A stretch of DNA of 57,814 nucleotides, taken from the NCBI GenBank assembly GCA_020724775.1, contig DYGG01000018.1:1-57814 (forward strand), written 5' to 3'. This stretch comes from Ignavibacterium sp. GTDB taxonomy: Bacteria; Zixibacteria; MSB-5A5; GN15; PGXB01. The notes under the pieces were generated by a model. It did not search any database, had not been told where the DNA came from, and worked only from the letters and a program-made list of their open reading frames with translations. Below, piece by piece: positions 15,963-25,115 of the stretch. The translations under genes and the position numbers were made by a program. Numbering within the stretch: position 1 is the stretch's first letter; the number at the start of each line of letters is the position of its first letter.

Positions 15963-16955
15963 CTATTTTTCGGTACGGTCTCGCCAGTACTGGAGGGTGT
16001 CGCGAAGTGTCTGTTCCAGTTTGAATTGGGGACTCCAGCCGAGTAGTTTTCTTGCCTTACCGTTATCACCTCTTAATACCGGAATATCGGATTTCCGGAG
16101 ACGTTTTTTATCGACTTTGACTTTAATTTTCTTATCGGAAAAAGAGAGTAACTTGTCCAGGAGCACCTTGATGCTGGTCGCGGCGCCTGACGAAAAATGA
16201 AAGGCCTCACCGACTCGCCCTTTGGCTGCCAGAAGATAGTAACCGCGGACGATGTCGCGGACGTCAGAGAGGTCGCGCTTTGCTGAAAGGTCGCCGACCG
16301 AAATTACCGGCTCTTTTTGACCGTTCTCGATTTCGGCAATCTGACGGCAGAAGGAGGGGACGACAAAATTATCGCTCTGGCGCGGTCCGGTGTGATTGAA
16401 GGAGCGGGCAATGACCGCCGGGACATTATGCTGGGCGAAATAATATCCGGCGAGATGCTCCATCATTACCTTGGAAATCCCATAGGGAGAAACCGGGTCG
16501 AACGGCTGAGTTTCCTTCAGCAATTTCCCCGGCGGCATAAATCTACCGTAACAATCAGCAGAACTGACCACCACTATTTTTTTCAAATCTTTCTTCAATA
16601 GGCGCGCCGCCTCAAGTATATTGAGGCTTCCAAAAAAGTTAATATGATACGTCTCCCGCTCCAATTGAATTGACCTTCCGACCGATGCCATCGCCGCCAG
16701 ATGAAAAATATAATCGGGGGCAACCTGCCGGGTGAATTTGCAGAGCGATGACGGGTCGGTTATGTCGAACTGTTCCAATGAGATACGCGATTCCACCGAG
16801 CGCAGATTGAAAACTTCTTCATTGGGGGCGAGAATGCCGTAAATCTCAAAATTTTTGCTTAATAGATACTCGGTGAGATAAGAGCCGGCAAAGCCGCCAA
16901 TGCCGGTGATGAGCGCTCTACTTTTTCTTTTCACGGAGTCTTTCCAGGTCGGCAT
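15963..16955 (-). CDS. rmd: GDP-6-deoxy-D-mannose reductase-like SDR
   Basis: A protein of about 330 residues of the extended short-chain dehydrogenase family. The NAD(P) motif is ITGIGGFAGSYLTEYLL and the catalytic YxxxK is in SPYGISKVMMEHLAGYYF; VVSSADCYG supplies the Ser. Immediate proximity to gmd and the GFAGSYL-type start fit GDP-4-keto-6-deoxymannose 4-reductase (Rmd), giving GDP-D-rhamnose; a GDP-fucose-type product is less likely because no epimerase features are seen. The start is uncertain: ATG at 16955 (TTG at 16958) overlaps the end of gmd by 38 nt, and a GTG at 16934 with GGAAAGA in front is a possible shorter start. The overlap implies translational coupling with gmd. Confidence 0.72.
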   Translation of the reverse strand: MPTWKDSVKRKSRALITGIGGFAGSYLTEYLLSKNFEIYGILAPNEEVFNLRSVESRISLEQFDITDPSSLCKFTRQVAPDYIFHLAAMASVGRSIQLERETYHINFFGSLNILEAARLLKKDLKKIVVVSSADCYGRFMPPGKLLKETQPFDPVSPYGISKVMMEHLAGYYFAQHNVPAVIARSFNHTGPRQSDNFVVPSFCRQIAEIENGQKEPVISVGDLSAKRDLSDVRDIVRGYYLLAAKGRVGEAFHFSSGAATSIKVLLDKLLSFSDKKIKVKVDKKRLRKSDIPVLRGDNGKARKLLGWSPQFKLEQTLRDTLQYWRDRTEK

Positions 16956-17883
16956 CAACCATCATCTTCACCAGCCCCTTGAAATCGACCGTTGGCTCCC
17001 ATTTAAGTTCCTTTTTGGCGAGGGAGGCATCCCCCATCAGATGGTCAACTTCTGCCGGTCGGACCAGTTTCGGGTCGGTCTTGATACAATCGTGCCAGTC
17101 GAGATTGACATGCGCAAAGGCGGTTTCGACAAATTGCTTTACCGAATGACTTTTGCCGGTGGCGATAACAAATGTGCCCGGCTTTTCCTGCTGAAGCATC
17201 AGCCACATCGCCATGACATAATCGCCGGCAAAACCCCAGTCGCGCTCGGCATCAATATTGCCAAGAAGAAGTCTGTCGGTCAGCCCAAGTTTTATACGGG
17301 CTACGCCGTCGGTGATTTTCCGGGTGACAAATTCGAGTCCGCGGCGGGGAGATTCATGGTTGAATAGAATGCCGGAACTGGCGTGAATGTTGTAACTTTC
17401 GCGATAATTGATAGTGATAAAATGGCCATAAACCTTGGCGACACCGTACGGGGAACGGGGATAGAAGGGAGTCTCTTCGGTTTGCGGCACCTGACGGACC
17501 TTGCCGAACATCTCCGAAGATGACGCCTGGTAGAATCTGATTTTCCGGTCGAGAAAGCGAATTGCTTCAAGGATCTTGGTCACCCCGAGGGCGTCAAACT
17601 CGCCGGTCAAGACCGGCTGATTCCAGGATGTCGGGACAAACGACTGCGCCGCCAGGTTGTAAATCTCATCCGGCTTTATCTCTTCGATGATATTTATGAT
17701 AGAGAGTTGGTCAAGCAGGTCGGCTTGCATCAGTTTAATCCTGGAGCGGATATGTTCGATTCGTCCGAATGTCTCGGTTGAGGCGCGGCGCACCATGCCG
17801 TAGACATCATATCCCTTATCCAAGAGAAGTTCGGCAAGATAAGAGCCATCCTGCCCGGTAATGCCGGTTATAAGGGCGCGCAT
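16918..17883 (-). CDS. gmd: GDP-mannose 4,6-dehydratase
   Basis: A 321-residue extended SDR enzyme converting GDP-D-mannose to GDP-4-keto-6-deoxy-D-mannose. Diagnostic features are ALITGITGQDGSYLAELLL at the N-terminus (NADP-binding GxxGxxG), YNLAAQSFVPTSW, the SSSEMFG motif at 121-127 and the catalytic pair Y146/K150 in PRSPYGVAK. It also has NHESPRRGLEFVTRKITDG and the DPKLVRPAEVDHLMGD region typical of GMD. Length is slightly short of the usual 340-370 residues but complete through the C-terminal DPK...LMGD segment. The start has a good CAGGAGATTAAC site. First gene of the sugar-nucleotide cluster; it overlaps the reductase that should act on its product. Confidence 0.95.
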   Translation of the reverse strand: MRALITGITGQDGSYLAELLLDKGYDVYGMVRRASTETFGRIEHIRSRIKLMQADLLDQLSIINIIEEIKPDEIYNLAAQSFVPTSWNQPVLTGEFDALGVTKILEAIRFLDRKIRFYQASSSEMFGKVRQVPQTEETPFYPRSPYGVAKVYGHFITINYRESYNIHASSGILFNHESPRRGLEFVTRKITDGVARIKLGLTDRLLLGNIDAERDWGFAGDYVMAMWLMLQQEKPGTFVIATGKSHSVKQFVETAFAHVNLDWHDCIKTDPKLVRPAEVDHLMGDASLAKKELKWEPTVDFKGLVKMMVDADLERLREKKK

Positions 17884-18231
17884 GTTAATCTCCTGTAATC
17901 AGTTTGCCGTGTATAGCATTTATACAAATCAAGGAGCAAGTGAAACAACTTTCCCAAATGTAAGGGGGAATATATATTTTTGCCTTTTGAGAAGCAAACG
18001 GGAAAAAGGGAGGGGGCATTGCTTCCTTATCGTTATGTTACCATCTTCATTCCATTGCAATATTAGCATGATTCAAACTTCAACTCAATGAGGAGCCCCC
18101 CTGGTTCCCCGTTTCAGTCGAGGCATCTGTTGCGTCACGAGGCAATCTCCCTCGAAGCCTGCGTAGAGGTTGCTCTGCCCATCATAAAGCCTTCGAGATC
18201 GCAGCGACATCAGAGACTCTTTCTGCAGTCA
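17884..18231. other. Intergenic, no gene recognised
   Basis: About 350 bp upstream of gmd and beyond the end of tsaD. It must hold the gmd promoter, but no convincing -35/-10 pair was found. The right half (18090-18230) is GC-richer and has no start codon with a ribosome binding site. No hairpin terminator with a T-run was seen for tsaD. Confidence 0.4.
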
Positions 18232-19242
18232 TCATTGGGAAGACACCAGTTTCAGGTACGGCACGGCGTTGACCGCCAAGTCTGATGCCCCCTGCATCTT
18301 ATAGCGAAAATACCCCGCGGCAGCAATCATGGCGGCATTGTCGGTGCATAGCGACGGCGGCGGGAAATAAAATTTCCCTCCGATTTCTCTCATTGCCTCC
18401 TGCATCAACTCTTTCAGCCGGGAGTTCGATGCCACTCCGCCGGACAGGGTAACCGTCTCAATATTCAGTTCCGTGGCGGCGCGGACCGCTTTATTGACGA
18501 GGACTTCAACCGCCGCTTCCTGAAACGAGGCAGCGATATCGGCTTTGTTTTTTTCCAACTCCAGCGGAGTCAGTTTCTGCATATAGAGCGCGACCGCGGT
18601 TTTCAGACCGGAGTAAGAAAAATCGAAACTTTCTTCTCTGGCAACACCGCGCGGAAAGCGAAAGAAATTTCTGTTGCCGCTTTGCGCCAGCCGGTCGATA
18701 GCGGCGCCGCCGGGGTAACCGAGGCCCATCAGTTTGGCGACTTTGTCGTACGCCTCGCCGACGGCGTCATCTTTGGTCTGGCCGAGAATACGGTAATCGC
18801 CGAAAGAATTGACCAGTACCAGCGAGGTATGCCCGCCGGAAATAATCAAAGTAAGGTGGGGAACTGGCAGGTCGTGGTGAATCAAGAAGTTGGCGGCGAT
18901 ATGCCCTTCGAGATGATTCACCGCCACAAAAGGGATATCGTTTCCGTACGCCAACCCTTTGGCGAAATTAAGACCAACCAGGAGCGCCCCGACCAATCCC
19001 GGACCGTAGGTTGCCGTCACCAGTTCGATATCAGATTCTGCGATACCGGCTTTGGCGAGGGCTTCGCGATAGACCGGGATTATAGAGCGGAGATGCTCGC
19101 GGCTTGCCAGTTCCGGCACCACCCCACCATACCCGCTGTGAATCAACTGGCTCAGGATTACATTGGAGAGAATCTCCCGACCGTCTCTCACGACCGCGGC
19201 CGAGGTTTCGTCGCAGGAGGTTTCAATTCCGAGAATAAGCAT
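18232..19242 (-). CDS. tsaD: tRNA N6-adenosine threonylcarbamoyltransferase
   Basis: A 336-residue essential enzyme that transfers the threonylcarbamoyl group to A37 of ANN-decoding tRNAs, working with TsaB/TsaE and TsaC. The N-terminus is LGIETSCDETSAAVV (ASKHA ATPase fold). The metal-binding HxxxH is H110/H114 (NHLEGHIAAN), followed by ISGGHTSLVLV and DDAVGEAYDKVAKLMGLGYP. The C-terminal ATP-binding part has SGGVASNSRLKELM and CTDNAAMIAAAG. The frame is open to 19389, but the ATG at 19242 is the family start and lies 1 nt after the stop of the YbbR-like gene, so the two are coupled. No tsaB or tsaE is visible in the window. Confidence 0.97.
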   Translation of the reverse strand: MLILGIETSCDETSAAVVRDGREILSNVILSQLIHSGYGGVVPELASREHLRSIIPVYREALAKAGIAESDIELVTATYGPGLVGALLVGLNFAKGLAYGNDIPFVAVNHLEGHIAANFLIHHDLPVPHLTLIISGGHTSLVLVNSFGDYRILGQTKDDAVGEAYDKVAKLMGLGYPGGAAIDRLAQSGNRNFFRFPRGVAREESFDFSYSGLKTAVALYMQKLTPLELEKNKADIAASFQEAAVEVLVNKAVRAATELNIETVTLSGGVASNSRLKELMQEAMREIGGKFYFPPPSLCTDNAAMIAAAGYFRYKMQGASDLAVNAVPYLKLVSSQ

Positions 19243-19243
19243 T

Positions 19244-20155
19244 CTAATGAATAATCCTGACCGAATCGGCTGACTTGTAAACCAGCGAGATGTCGGTAGG
19301 CAAGATAAACTGCAGGGGGATGGCTCCGGCGCTGTCGGCGAGAGCATAATCGGCGAAGACCGATATCCGCGAAGGAGGGAGGGCGTCAATCGAATCGGGG
19401 GCGCCGCCGGCGCGGATTTCTATCTTGTCGGGGAGGAAAAGAACCCTGCTGCCCGATGGGGCGTTGATTAAGCGTACCGGAATGTCTGAGAAGATGCGGG
19501 TCTTGATCGGAGTGACGTTGACTGTTACGATGGCGGTGTCAGGAGAGATTTTGAGACCGTAGATTCCGGGATGTTTCACCGGCACGCGAATCGTTATATT
19601 GTCGCGCACTCCTTCGAGAACTTCCTCTTTTGTTTCGAGGGAAGCCAGAAGGCTAACCAGGGTGCCGGGACCGGTCACCGTGGCATGAGCCGGGGCGATC
19701 GAATCGGAGTTACTGACGGCGTAGCCGTCGCCGGGAAGTATTACCACCCGCGATTTTATCGGCACTCGTTTTTCTAACAGACGGTCGCAGTCGATATCGG
19801 CTTCACGAGGAGAGATAACATCAAGCAGTTCCACCTTATCCCCGAAGACAAAACTGAGATTGCCGGAGGTAAGTTCTATTCGGAACCGTCCCGGCTGATT
19901 ACGGCTTAGAGAGAGTTTGAGCCCGGCTCTTTTCCAGTCGCTCTGAAGAAGTTTCTTGCCGGTGGCCGAGACAAGCACCCGTACCGAATCCGGCGGCGGC
20001 TCGCTGAGAACCAGTTTTCCCGGCAGGTCAACCGCTTTCAGAGGGAGCGTGACTTCATACTGGTATACCTTGTTAGTAGCCACATGAAACCACAAGAGCA
20101 CAGCCAGCGCCAGGGCGGCGATTTTCACCCAGAAGTTCTCGAAGACTTTGAGCAT
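19244..20155 (-). CDS. YbbR/CdaR-like membrane-anchored protein
   Basis: A 303-residue protein with the family-typical N-terminus FENFWVKIAALALAVLLWFHV: a short cytoplasmic stub and one transmembrane helix, followed by tandem extracytoplasmic YbbR domains of about 80 residues (three to four by length). YbbR proteins (CdaR) regulate the diadenylate cyclase CdaA, usually encoded just upstream with glmM downstream. Here neither is present; its neighbours are a small zinc ribbon (5 nt upstream) and tsaD (1 nt downstream). Either CdaA is encoded elsewhere or this copy has another role, such as an envelope function. The start ATG at 20155 is consistent with the anchor helix. Confidence 0.8.
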   Translation of the reverse strand: MLKVFENFWVKIAALALAVLLWFHVATNKVYQYEVTLPLKAVDLPGKLVLSEPPPDSVRVLVSATGKKLLQSDWKRAGLKLSLSRNQPGRFRIELTSGNLSFVFGDKVELLDVISPREADIDCDRLLEKRVPIKSRVVILPGDGYAVSNSDSIAPAHATVTGPGTLVSLLASLETKEEVLEGVRDNITIRVPVKHPGIYGLKISPDTAIVTVNVTPIKTRIFSDIPVRLINAPSGSRVLFLPDKIEIRAGGAPDSIDALPPSRISVFADYALADSAGAIPLQFILPTDISLVYKSADSVRIIH

Positions 20156-20160
20156 TATTC

Positions 20161-20352
20161 CTATTTGCCCGACATCTGAATCTGCTTGCCGTAACTGATT
20201 TCTCCATTATCGATTCTGATGGAGAATCCACACTCCGGATTGGAGCAGACCCAGGCTTTATATGTAATAGTGGCGCCATCGCGGCCATAATCGGACAGGG
20301 GAAGAAGATTTCCCCGGTCGCATTTCAGACAAAGCGGAAATTCCCTTTCCAT
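20161..20352 (-). CDS. Small zinc-ribbon protein
   Basis: A 63-residue protein with four Cys in a zinc-ribbon arrangement: C8 and C11 (LCLKCDRG) and C36 and C41 (WVCSNPECGF), separated by a beta-hairpin-like linker (YKAW). No catalytic domain. Such ribbons bind nucleic acid or protein partners. It is sandwiched between the FG-GAP gene (7 nt upstream) and the YbbR-like gene (5 nt downstream), so it is translated as part of the same operon. Function unknown. Confidence 0.7.
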   Translation of the reverse strand: MEREFPLCLKCDRGNLLPLSDYGRDGATITYKAWVCSNPECGFSIRIDNGEISYGKQIQMSGK

Positions 20353-20359
20353 AGATTCC

Positions 20360-21880
20360 TCAATTACTCCGGTTGTTTCTATTTTTCAATATGGTCAAAC
20401 GGTCGAGACGTCCCCCCAGATTGTGCCGCACCACCACATCCGGATAACTTCCCCGTCCCAGATTGAGGGGATAAATCGTGGAGGGGTGGTCGAGGGTGAT
20501 ATCGATATCCGGTTTGCGTGACAGGTAGTCACGCTCCTTTCCCCAGTAGAATTGAACTTTACCTCCGCCGTCACAGAAGACCAAGTCGAGCAGGCGGTCG
20601 GCGTTGAAGTCGGCTGACCAGTTGACACAAACTTCTTCGGTGGGAACGTCGTGGTCGAAATTGAATTTAAATTCGAAACTGAGACGTCGTGTCGATTCAT
20701 TTTCCGGCAGACCGTTGGTCAACGGATAGATTAAGAGATGCAGGTCGGCTTTCTTCATCAGAAGCATTTTGGTGGCGGCGATGGCGCCGATTTCAATCGC
20801 CGGTATTACCATATCGTAGCGTCCGTTGGAGCGAAAGTCGCCGAACATGAGATTACAGTGGGAATCAGACAGCGAAATCTCTCGACGGTGCAGTTTCTCC
20901 ATTCGCCCCTGGGCATCAGCGATATAAAAGCGCAATTTGGTTTCGGTCTTGGTGATACCTCCGGAAGTATGGGATACCGCCAGGTCGGGACGGCGGTCGC
21001 CGTTCATATCGAGCAGATAACTCTGAAGATAGCTGTCGGAATTGCCGGGAAAGAAATCTAATTCTACATCGGGGGTCTGGGGAAAATTTCCCGAATTGTC
21101 CTGGAAATAAGTGCAGAGTTTTCTATCCCACAGGAAGTACAGATCGGCGCGGCCGTCCAGATTACCGTCAAAGATAAATATCTGAGCCAGGCTGATACTG
21201 AAACCGGTGTTGCCGTAGCGGTTTAAATCTTTGGTATCGCGGGCGTGGTGGCGACTGACAATCGGGGTGGATAATTGATTGAGAATTTGATAAGCGCCAC
21301 GGTCGTTTTTTTCAAAGATGGCGTACCCCTTGGCGGTGGGGATAACCATTTCCAGTCCCGGTTTCTGGAGGAGGTCGACAACAAAGGGGCTGACAATAAT
21401 ACCTTCGAACATCGGAAAGGCGTACAGTGTGCTTTGCCGGATAAGCCTTTGTGGGGCGCTCCAGCCATTGCCTGAAGAAAAAGAGAAGGCTATGACACCG
21501 TCGGCGTCGGCGGCAAGAATATTCTGACTGCCGTCGCCGTCATAATCGGCGACATCAATCTGGGCGGCCGACTTCGGAAGTTCCGTCAGAAAATCAGCCT
21601 TGGCTCCGAAAGAGCCCTCCTGCCGCTGCAGATGGAGCCCGAGATAACGGTTATCGACGCCGCTTTGCGGGGAGTAGATGACGACAACATCACGGAGGCT
21701 GTCGCCGTCAAAGTCGCCAACGACAAAATTGTGAATTTTGCCTTCGACTTCAATACCGTAAATATCGAAGAAATCCTGGTCGGCGGCATGACCGCCGCGC
21801 CATGCCAGCAGCCCGGTTACAAGGCATACCAGACTGAATTTTCTTAAGAAAAATAGAATCTGCAATTCTCTCCGCCTCAC
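20360..21880 (-). CDS. Secreted FG-GAP/VCBS repeat beta-propeller protein
   Basis: A protein of about 506 residues with an N-terminal hydrophobic export signal (SLVCLVTGLLAWRGGHA) and at least five FG-GAP/VCBS-like calcium-loop repeats: DFDGDSLRDVVVIY, DYDGDGSQNILAADADG, FDGNLDGRADLYFLW, DMNGDRRPDLAVSH and DFNADRLLDLVFCD. These D-x-D/N-G-D-x-x-D loops bind Ca2+ in integrin-type seven-bladed propellers, so it should be an extracellular or periplasmic adhesion/binding protein. The start is probably GTG at 21880 (GGGTAG in front); a TTG six codons in with GGAGAG is an alternative. It lies within a run of minus-strand genes from the amidohydrolase to tsaD. Confidence 0.8.
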   Translation of the reverse strand: MRRRELQILFFLRKFSLVCLVTGLLAWRGGHAADQDFFDIYGIEVEGKIHNFVVGDFDGDSLRDVVVIYSPQSGVDNRYLGLHLQRQEGSFGAKADFLTELPKSAAQIDVADYDGDGSQNILAADADGVIAFSFSSGNGWSAPQRLIRQSTLYAFPMFEGIIVSPFVVDLLQKPGLEMVIPTAKGYAIFEKNDRGAYQILNQLSTPIVSRHHARDTKDLNRYGNTGFSISLAQIFIFDGNLDGRADLYFLWDRKLCTYFQDNSGNFPQTPDVELDFFPGNSDSYLQSYLLDMNGDRRPDLAVSHTSGGITKTETKLRFYIADAQGRMEKLHRREISLSDSHCNLMFGDFRSNGRYDMVIPAIEIGAIAATKMLLMKKADLHLLIYPLTNGLPENESTRRLSFEFKFNFDHDVPTEEVCVNWSADFNADRLLDLVFCDGGGKVQFYWGKERDYLSRKPDIDITLDHPSTIYPLNLGRGSYPDVVVRHNLGGRLDRLTILKNRNNRSN

Positions 21881-21964
21881 CTACCCATTTATTTGCCATC
21901 AAAAGATAAGACAGAAGCAAGATTTATTCAACCATATTTTGACAGGATATACAGGAATGGGATT

Positions 21965-23431
21965 TTAATGGTAGAGATTGGGATTGCGGTACCAGAAGCG
22001 GGTCAGTCCACGTTCGCTTCCCAGCCAGAGATAATCGCCGTCAAAGAGCAGTGTTTGAATATTATGAGAGAGAAGACCGTCATTGACAGTATAGAGGAAG
22101 TGGTGCGGTTTATCGCCCAGGAAGAGAAGCAACAAGCCATCCCGCACCGCCAGCGCCACCAGAGAATCGCGCGCCGCTACGGCGCGGGCGCCGCCGTAAT
22201 TGATAACTTCCTGAAAAGTCTCTACTTTAGCATCTTCCAGCCCGATCGAAATCAGGTTTTCCTCAGAGGCTACCCAGATTTTTTTCCCCGCGATTGCAAG
22301 GTCATAAATACGGGCAGATTCGGAGATTTCCGGGACTGAGAGAATTCCCAGTTTGCCGCTGGAGAGGTCGAGACGGTACAAGCCATGCTCACTGCCTATC
22401 CAGAGGGCGTTGCTCTCCCGCTCCAGGGAATAAATCGGCTCAGCGTAGAGCAAGGTGCCGAGACTCTTATCGGTCGAATCGGTGCTCATATCGAGACGAG
22501 CCAGTCCGAATTCGGTGCCGGCAAAAATGGTGTCGCCGTTGAGCCGGAGGGAATAGACCTGCAGGTCAGGAAGTCCGAATGATAAGCCAATCCGCTCTAC
22601 AATCTGGCGGCTCTTTTTGTCTATCACCAGAATTCCGTTGTCGGTTGCGGCATAAATCCTCTCTTTGCCGGCGCTGAGATCATAGACGCTTTCGGACGAG
22701 CGAATCAAACCGCCTCTTATTTCTACATGGTCGAAATCGTTCTTGCGCCAGTCAAACGAGGTTACACCGGTGCGGTAAGAATCACGGCTCTGCCCCCCTA
22801 TCCAGAGAATGCCGCTGTCGGAGCAAATGGCGGCGACGTCATTCTGAATCAAGCCATATTTGAGCAGTTGCAGAAGGTGATTGGTGTTGTCGGACCACAG
22901 GGCGCCCAGTCCCCAGGTTCCTATCCAGAGATTAGCCCAGCCGTCATCAATAATATCTGTAACCGGAAACCGTTTGCCGTCATCGTCAACGATGACCCCG
23001 CTGGGGAGATAGGTAAACCCGGGCGGAGGGAAATAACTGAAATCCGGCTGAAGATGCTTGCCGAAGGAAGATTCATTGGGGAACTGCATTATGGGACTCC
23101 AACGGTCAAAAGTGCGGTTGTATTCAAACAGGCCAAAGTCGGTGCGAACCCAGACATACTGGTCGTTTTGCGAGGCGCGCACCTCGCGGATTTCTTTTGC
23201 CGGAAGCCCATCAATGCCGGTCATCGGTTCGGCCCATTTACGGGTGGCGATTTCGTATCGGGTCACCCCGCTGGTGGTGCCGAAATAGACATAGTCATAG
23301 CCAACCGCGATTGAGGAAATATATGAGAAATTGCTGTAATGAACCACCAGATCGGAGAGAATACCGAACGGAAAGGCAGGAATGGCGAGAAGCATGAGCG
23401 AGGCGAGCAAAAGTAACAGAGTCAGGCGCAT
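21965..23431 (-). CDS. Exported WD/propeller-type sensor-like protein
   Basis: A 488-residue protein with a signal peptide (LTLLLLLASLMLLAIPAFPF) and repeated 35-45-residue units characteristic of two-component-regulator propellers: VYFGTTSGVTRYE, VWVRTDFGLFEYN, LWIGTWGLGALW, IYAATDNGILVID, IFAGTEFGLARLD, LWIGSEHGLYRLD, IWVASEENLISI and LWLGSERGLTRF. That is probably two propeller turns. No kinase, cyclase or sorting tail follows. The start (ATG 23431) is 3 nt after the amidohydrolase stop, so it is translationally coupled to it. It may gauge extracytoplasmic ligands for another protein; it is similar in design to the propeller at 5665-7008 but lacks the sorting domain. Confidence 0.8.
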   Translation of the reverse strand: MRLTLLLLLASLMLLAIPAFPFGILSDLVVHYSNFSYISSIAVGYDYVYFGTTSGVTRYEIATRKWAEPMTGIDGLPAKEIREVRASQNDQYVWVRTDFGLFEYNRTFDRWSPIMQFPNESSFGKHLQPDFSYFPPPGFTYLPSGVIVDDDGKRFPVTDIIDDGWANLWIGTWGLGALWSDNTNHLLQLLKYGLIQNDVAAICSDSGILWIGGQSRDSYRTGVTSFDWRKNDFDHVEIRGGLIRSSESVYDLSAGKERIYAATDNGILVIDKKSRQIVERIGLSFGLPDLQVYSLRLNGDTIFAGTEFGLARLDMSTDSTDKSLGTLLYAEPIYSLERESNALWIGSEHGLYRLDLSSGKLGILSVPEISESARIYDLAIAGKKIWVASEENLISIGLEDAKVETFQEVINYGGARAVAARDSLVALAVRDGLLLLFLGDKPHHFLYTVNDGLLSHNIQTLLFDGDYLWLGSERGLTRFWYRNPNLYH

Positions 23432-23434
23432 TAT

Positions 23435-24625
23435 TCATCTGCTTTCGAAATACTTAAAGACAGCCTGTGCCAGGATAGCGGTGCCATAATAGATTCCTTT
23501 TTCATCAATCATGAAATCGGCGGCATGCCACGGTTTATTGGCGCCCAGTTTGTTATTGCGAACTCCGAGACGAAACATAGCCCCGGCCGTTTTCTGAAGA
23601 TAATAGGCAAAATCTTCTCCCCCCATTACCTGCGGAACCAGGGCGATTTTTCGGTCCCCAAACAGTTCCTGATAACATTGCCGGTAGATTCGATTGACAG
23701 CGCGGTCATTGGTCAAGACCGGATAACCGGCGATGAAGTCGATATCATTTTGAGCCCCACGGGCGCAACAGATGCCATCAACCGTCCGCTTAATAAGCCC
23801 CGGGAGGCGGCGGAGACTTACCGGGGATAAGGTCCGCGCCGTTGCTCGCAAAATCACTTCATCAGCAATCACGTTGCGAGCGGTGCCGCCGGAGATTGTG
23901 CCAAAAGTGATAACGACCGGCTCAAGGGGGTCAGTTTCGCGAGAGACAATTTTTTGCATCGAATTGACCAATTCGGATGCCACGGCGATGGCGTCTATAC
24001 CGAGATGCGGACGGGCGGCATGCCCTCCCCGACCATGGATGATTATGTCAAAGTCTGTGACTGATGCCATGGTAGGACCGTCACGAAGACCTATCTCGCC
24101 GGTCGGCAGAGTGGGGTCAACATGCAGGGCAAAAATCATTTTGATGTCGGGATTTTTCAGAATGCCGGCTTTTATCATGGCGTCGGCGCCTCCGGGAGGC
24201 GTCTCTTCGGCCGGTTGAAAAATAAGTTTTACCGCCCCGGGAATTTTCGAGCGAAGTTTCTGCAGGATTATCGATGTCCCCATCAGGATGGCGGTATGAG
24301 CGTCATGTCCACAGGCATGCATCACCCCCTCATGTCGCGAGCGAAAAGGGAGCCGGGTCTTTTCGAAAATGGGAAGGGCGTCAATATCGGCCCGAATGCC
24401 GACAGCAACGCGCTGGCGGCTGTTAATGATGCCGGCGGCGCCGTTATTTAAGCCGAGAGGAAGAAACTTAATGCCGTGAGAAGAGAGTTCACTCCTGATG
24501 AATCGTGTGGTCTCGAACTCCTGGTCAGACAATTCCGGAAACTGATGAAAATGCCGCCGCCATTTGACCTGCAGGGGGTAGAGATGTTCCGCCAGAGATA
24601 AGATTTCGTTCTTAAGTTGCTTCAT
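23435..24625 (-). CDS. M20D-family amidohydrolase (N-acyl amino acid hydrolase)
   Basis: A protein of about 396 residues of the M20 metallopeptidase family, HipO/IAA-amidohydrolase branch, which cleaves N-acyl, hippuryl or N-acetyl amino acids. Metal-site motifs are MHACGHDAHTAILMG (bridging Cys/His), QPAEETPPGGADAMI (Glu pair, catalytic base) and FALHVDP, with MGGEDFAYYLQ near the C-terminus. GIRADIDALPI is the conserved first strand. The bacterial exopeptidase dimerisation lid is inserted between about 180 and 290. I choose ATG at 24625 (MKQLKNEI) because earlier in-frame starts (TTG 24673) add a non-conserved extension; neither has a clear ribosome binding site. First gene of the likely operon running to tsaD. 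Confidence 0.9.
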   Translation of the reverse strand: MKQLKNEILSLAEHLYPLQVKWRRHFHQFPELSDQEFETTRFIRSELSSHGIKFLPLGLNNGAAGIINSRQRVAVGIRADIDALPIFEKTRLPFRSRHEGVMHACGHDAHTAILMGTSIILQKLRSKIPGAVKLIFQPAEETPPGGADAMIKAGILKNPDIKMIFALHVDPTLPTGEIGLRDGPTMASVTDFDIIIHGRGGHAARPHLGIDAIAVASELVNSMQKIVSRETDPLEPVVITFGTISGGTARNVIADEVILRATARTLSPVSLRRLPGLIKRTVDGICCARGAQNDIDFIAGYPVLTNDRAVNRIYRQCYQELFGDRKIALVPQVMGGEDFAYYLQKTAGAMFRLGVRNNKLGANKPWHAADFMIDEKGIYYGTAILAQAVFKYFESR

Positions 24626-25115
24626 AATCACGGAGTTTTCCGCAAGATAATGATTCGGCGGCAGGTTCGTCAATCAAAGAGGCGAGAATATTAGAGGTCA
24701 TCATATCATTAGAGTGATACGAACTGCAGGGTCATAACGGCAGGGAATCCGTGTTCACACCGGGGTCGGGGCGAGAGCTGTTCAGGACGGTAGAAGATGA
24801 TAGAGATTAGAGGCTTAAGAACAGCACGAAATCGTCCCTGAGACTGCGGGAGGCGAAGAATCGGGCTCTGCAATCTGAGGTATAGACGGCACAAATTTTG
24901 ACGAACAATGTCCATTGAGGCACAGTTTTAGAGATAACATGCCGATAATAGATATGATTAGCGCCCTTTGTTATTGAACCGAAAGTGGCGCAAGATATCG
25001 GGGTATAATTGGTTAAGTCTTTGGCTTAAGTCGGAGTTATATCTTATTTTTGTGGTTTTTTTTATTGCCTTTTGCTTGCTATAATCTTAATATAGCCTTT
25101 TATTTAGGCAGTTAG
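24626..25115. other. Divergent intergenic region, possible -10 element
   Basis: About 490 bp between the amidohydrolase and glycosyltransferase genes. No supported gene. A TATAAT at 25080-25085 in a T-rich context lies about 30 bp before the glycosyltransferase ATG and could be its -10; the matching -35 position is only a T-run, so I rate it weakly. Short open frames such as 24709-24915 show no recognisable protein. Confidence 0.4.
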
